Below, piece after piece: positions 6,030-7,962 of a DNA stretch of 7,962 nt. A program made the position numbers and the translations under genes. The number at the start of each line of letters is the position of its first letter. Positions within the stretch are counted from its first letter, which is position 1. The stretch comes from Flavobacteriaceae bacterium UBA5079 (GTDB lineage: Bacteria > Bacteroidota > Bacteroidia > Flavobacteriales > Flavobacteriaceae). The notes below the pieces were generated by a model, which saw only the letters and a program-made list of their open reading frames with translations, did not search any database and was not told where the DNA came from. Location: assembly GCA_002414705.1 (NCBI GenBank), contig DIAL01000152.1:22592-30553 (forward strand). Direction: 5' to 3'.

Positions 6030-6479
6030 ATGAAACATTTATTAGTCGTAAGCGGATTATTACTTGCTGCAAGTACAGCCGTGGCTAGCAATTTTGTAAC
6101 TGATAATTATTTAAATAATCCACACGGAAAAACAAATAAATCTTCTATGGATGAAGCTGTTGTTAGTGTTGAGGATATTCACATCATTGAGTTGGAGGAA
6201 ACAATTGATTTAGGTTTTAATGTGAATCAATATTTGCCAGAAAATTTCAACCCGTTAGCAGGTAAAGATGATATTAATTGGAAAGATATTCCGCTTATAG
6301 AAATACCTGAAAATGTTGATTTAGACACCAAGATTTATTTACCAAAAGATTTTAACCCTTTAAAAGGTAAGGATGATATTAATTGGAGCAAGGTTTCATT
6401 AATTGAAATTGATGAAGACGTTCAGTTTAATTTCAATACTCAAGATTATTTACCAACAGGTTTTAATCCAAATAAATAA
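6030..6479 (+). CDS. Exported acidic YLPxxFNP-repeat protein, function unknown
   Basis: This is a 149-residue protein starting at the ATG that puts a good signal peptide at the N-terminus (MKHLLVVSGLLLAASTAVA|S, an AxA cleavage site after residue 19). Longer in-frame starts (TTG 5910, ATG 5973) would place about 19-40 basic or hydrophobic residues ahead of it and are rejected. The mature chain is acidic, lacks cysteine and consists of three tandem units of 35-37 residues. Each has an IxIxExV-type strand (IELEETIDL 53-61, IEIPENVDL 90-98, IEIDEDVQF 125-133), then YLPxxFNP (68-75, 103-110, 140-147). The first two then have GKDDINW (78-84, 113-119). The last unit stops right after FNPNK. The regular strand-turn pattern suggests a small repeat fold, possibly binding ligands or ions through its acidic turns; that is speculation. 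The family is unknown to me by function. It is a single-gene unit ending in the terminator at 6515-6550. Confidence 0.85.
   Translation: MKHLLVVSGLLLAASTAVASNFVTDNYLNNPHGKTNKSSMDEAVVSVEDIHIIELEETIDLGFNVNQYLPENFNPLAGKDDINWKDIPLIEIPENVDLDTKIYLPKDFNPLKGKDDINWSKVSLIEIDEDVQFNFNTQDYLPTGFNPNK
6261..6281 (+). repeat. 21-bp direct repeat encoding GKDDINW, copy 1
   Basis: This is identical to 6366-6386 except for one base (third position of the lysine codon), at an offset of 105 bp or 35 codons. It is the best-conserved DNA of the internal repeat units in the YLPxxFNP protein gene. It points to either fairly recent unit duplication or strong constraint on this motif. Confidence 0.85.
6366..6386 (+). 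repeat. 21-bp direct repeat encoding GKDDINW, copy 2
   Basis: This is the second copy of the repeat at 6261-6281, with a single A-to-G difference in the lysine codon. No third copy exists, because the protein ends just after the third YLPxxFNP motif. Confidence 0.85.
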
Positions 6480-6514
6480 AAAGTTAGTTTTTATATTAGT
6501 TTAAATTAGTCAAT

Positions 6515-6550
6515 AAAAAACCCAGTAATATCACTATTACTGGGTTTTTT
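6515..6550. terminator. Bidirectional intrinsic terminator, 16-bp perfect stem
   Basis: The arms AAAAAACCCAGTAATA (6515-6530) and TATTACTGGGTTTTTT (6535-6550) are perfectly complementary around a TCAC tetraloop. Six A/T bases at each outer end supply a U-tract in both directions. It lies between two convergent genes (stop codons at 6479 and 6571) and should terminate both. Confidence 0.94.
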
Positions 6551-6570
6551 AGTGCCTTTATTTTTACTTT

Positions 6571-7812
6571 TTAAAGCGAGTTTAAATATTGACGAATTAA
6601 GGTGTAACCTTCATCATGAACAATGCTTGTGCCAATTAATGGCATGCTAATCCCTGGGTTATAATCGCGCATACGGTTATCAATACTACCTCTACGTTCC
6701 AAAATCATAGATTCTGCAAAAGGAGTTTCATACGTTAAGCGCAATTGCGATTGAAATTGACAGTAACCACCATCTGAATGGCAATGGGCACAATTAACAT
6801 CAAAGTAAGCGCGTGAACGTTCTTCAACCGTATAACTTGTGTCTTCCCAATTTGGTAAGGTTGTAACGCTTGTTGGATCTGAAAGGTTTGATAAATAACC
6901 AGAGCTAATAAAATCTTGAAGCTGATTATTGAAATTCATTGTCCTTAATTTTGGGCCTATTGGAGTAATAACATTATCATTATTATGGCAATTAACACAA
7001 TCCTGCATGGATGGAATTCCATAATTTATCGTGTTTGTTGTTCCACTACTGTTAACAAAAGTAACTGGAACCGTATGTGCTAAATCATCTAAAACAGCAT
7101 CTGTTTGGCTAGCATTCCACTTGTAATTTCCTAATTCCCATATGCCATTAATTTTAATTAAAATGCGTGTTTCAATTATGGTTTTTCCTAAAGACTCATT
7201 GCGTTCATCATTATAGTAGTAAAATGTTTTGGATATGACTGTATTGTCCGGGAAGTCAGGAAATCCGTTATCTACATAATCCATGCTGGTACCTGGAGGC
7301 AATGCAATTAAACGTTGTTTGTGTGCGTAATCCGTAAATAAAGGCGTGTTTAAGTTGTATTCAAAAGCTCGCGTACTTGGTGTTAAATCGTTTAAGTTTC
7401 CAGCAAATAAATTTAAATCGGAAAGATTTGGAAGCAGTTGAGGTATTACTAGAGGAGCAGATGTTGTGAAATTTAAAACATCTGAATACATACTGGAATT
7501 GTTATTACCACAAGCTATTTTAATGTAAACATCATAACTTGTATTAGCCGAAAGATTAGAAAGCATAACCGATGATTCTGTACGATCTATAGATGTGCCA
7601 GAACCCAACATAAAACCAGATAATCCATATTCTATGGTAAATGAATTTGCTCCATTGGCATCAGACCATATTATTTCAGCACTTTCAAAAGTTATAGCGT
7701 TAGTATTTAAATTAGTTGGTTTAGCACACTGTTGGACAGTTATGGTAGTTTCATCACTTGTACATGAAACAATAAGTAGAAAAGTGAAGAGTAGTAATAA
7801 GTAATTTCTCAT
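6571..7812 (-). CDS. Lipoprotein with Fn3 domain fused to a diheme cytochrome c-like module
   Basis: This is a 413-residue exported lipoprotein. Its signal ends in the lipobox IVSC, with lipidated C17. The next residues are TSDE, an acidic stretch like the surface-export signal described for Bacteroidota lipoproteins, so exposure on the outer face is plausible. A fibronectin type III domain spans about 28-118 (CAKPTNLNTNAITFESAEIIWS ... SYDVYIKIAC ... SDVLNFTT). The rest (about 125-413) resembles, from memory, the TIGR03806/SO2930-type conserved family: LNTPLFTDYAHKQRLIALPPG, then two covalent heme motifs, CVNCH (272-276) and CAHCH (341-345). M390 in ISMPL is a likely distal ligand for one heme. 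Redox partner and substrate are unknown. An upstream partial gene ends 39 bp before the start, so it may be cotranscribed. It ends at the shared terminator 6515-6550. Confidence 0.88.
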   Translation of the reverse strand: MRNYLLLLFTFLLIVSCTSDETTITVQQCAKPTNLNTNAITFESAEIIWSDANGANSFTIEYGLSGFMLGSGTSIDRTESSVMLSNLSANTSYDVYIKIACGNNNSSMYSDVLNFTTSAPLVIPQLLPNLSDLNLFAGNLNDLTPSTRAFEYNLNTPLFTDYAHKQRLIALPPGTSMDYVDNGFPDFPDNTVISKTFYYYNDERNESLGKTIIETRILIKINGIWELGNYKWNASQTDAVLDDLAHTVPVTFVNSSGTTNTINYGIPSMQDCVNCHNNDNVITPIGPKLRTMNFNNQLQDFISSGYLSNLSDPTSVTTLPNWEDTSYTVEERSRAYFDVNCAHCHSDGGYCQFQSQLRLTYETPFAESMILERRGSIDNRMRDYNPGISMPLIGTSIVHDEGYTLIRQYLNSL

Positions 7813-7851
7813 TGAATTTTATTTATAGACTTCTAAAATAATATTTTTTCA

Positions 7852-7962
7852 TTACAGCCTCCTAAGGTCAGACATCTCAAGACATTCTAAATCATTTATA
7901 GAAATATATGTTTCCATCTCATGAAAAATCTGTGGCATATAATCTGATAAATCAATCCAAGC
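7852..7962 (-). CDS. C-terminal 36 codons of an unidentified gene (5' end outside window)
   Basis: The minus strand is open from the window edge to a TAA at 7852-7854, encoding AWIDLSDYMPQIFHE...CLEMSDLRRL. The other two minus frames hit stops within about 22 codons. The residue mix (Trp, Tyr, Met, acidic and hydrophobic residues alternating) looks protein-like rather than random. The stop is 39 bp upstream of the Fn3/diheme lipoprotein start on the same strand, a spacing that would suit an operon. No family can be named from so short a tail. A chance open stretch in AT-rich DNA is the main alternative. Confidence 0.45.
   Translation of the reverse strand, partial: AWIDLSDYMPQIFHEMETYISINDLECLEMSDLRRL

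Noticed and set aside
5840..6091. Minus-strand 83-codon frame across the intergenic region
   Set aside because: It overlaps the start and signal peptide of the plus-strand YLPxxFNP gene, is Asn/Leu/Lys-rich and lacks any domain feature.
7595..7804. Plus-strand 69-codon frame opposite the diheme lipoprotein signal and Fn3 region
   Set aside because: It is antisense to a confident gene and has no signal, domain or start context.
1..7962. Defence, toxin-antitoxin, phage or mobile-element system
   Set aside because: No nuclease, transposase, integrase, toxin-like gene, terminal inverted repeats or CRISPR repeat array is visible on either strand.

Overview
The window looks like chromosomal DNA from a marine-type member of the Flavobacteriaceae (Bacteroidota). 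The evidence is AT-rich DNA, an absence of Shine-Dalgarno sequences, signal peptides ending in '...AQ' or '...GQ', lipoproteins with short lipoboxes, and a secreted protein whose N-terminal domain is one I associate with type IX secretion (T9SS) cargo. No IS element, phage gene, CRISPR array, tRNA or rRNA was seen. The genus is not determinable from this stretch.

Left part (1-1497, minus strand): a small secreted four-cysteine protein of unknown function (1081-1497) is followed 32 bp later by the N-terminal 349 residues of a large secreted CUB-repeat protein (1-1048) that runs off the window. The two probably form one transcription unit devoted to the cell surface.

Centre (1693-4700, plus strand): a tight three-gene operon encodes a fold-type II PLP enzyme of the ACC deaminase/D-cysteine desulfhydrase family, a lipoprotein N-acetylglucosaminidase with a LysM domain, and glutamate-1-semialdehyde aminomutase (HemL). 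Gaps are 2 and 12 bp, and the operon ends in a strong bidirectional terminator at 4702-4733. It mixes amino-acid chemistry, wall remodelling and tetrapyrrole synthesis with no obvious shared pathway.

Right-centre (4751-5722, minus strand): two small exported proteins with nearly parallel layouts. One (5258-5722) is a clear Spy/CpxP-like LTxxQ protein. The other (4751-5143) carries degenerate versions of the same two motifs at almost the same spacing, so they look like tandem, diverged paralogues. Each has its own terminator, and the second has a good Bacteroidota -7 element.

Right part (6030-7962): a 149-residue exported acidic protein built from three copies of an IxIxExV...YLPxxFNP...GKDDINW unit (plus strand) is the most novel-looking gene here. 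It converges, through a perfect 16-bp-stem terminator, on a minus-strand lipoprotein with an Fn3 domain fused to a diheme (2 x CxxCH) module. Upstream of that is the probable C-terminal tail of another minus-strand gene, cut by the window edge. The 307 bp between 5722 and 6030 hold no gene that I can support.
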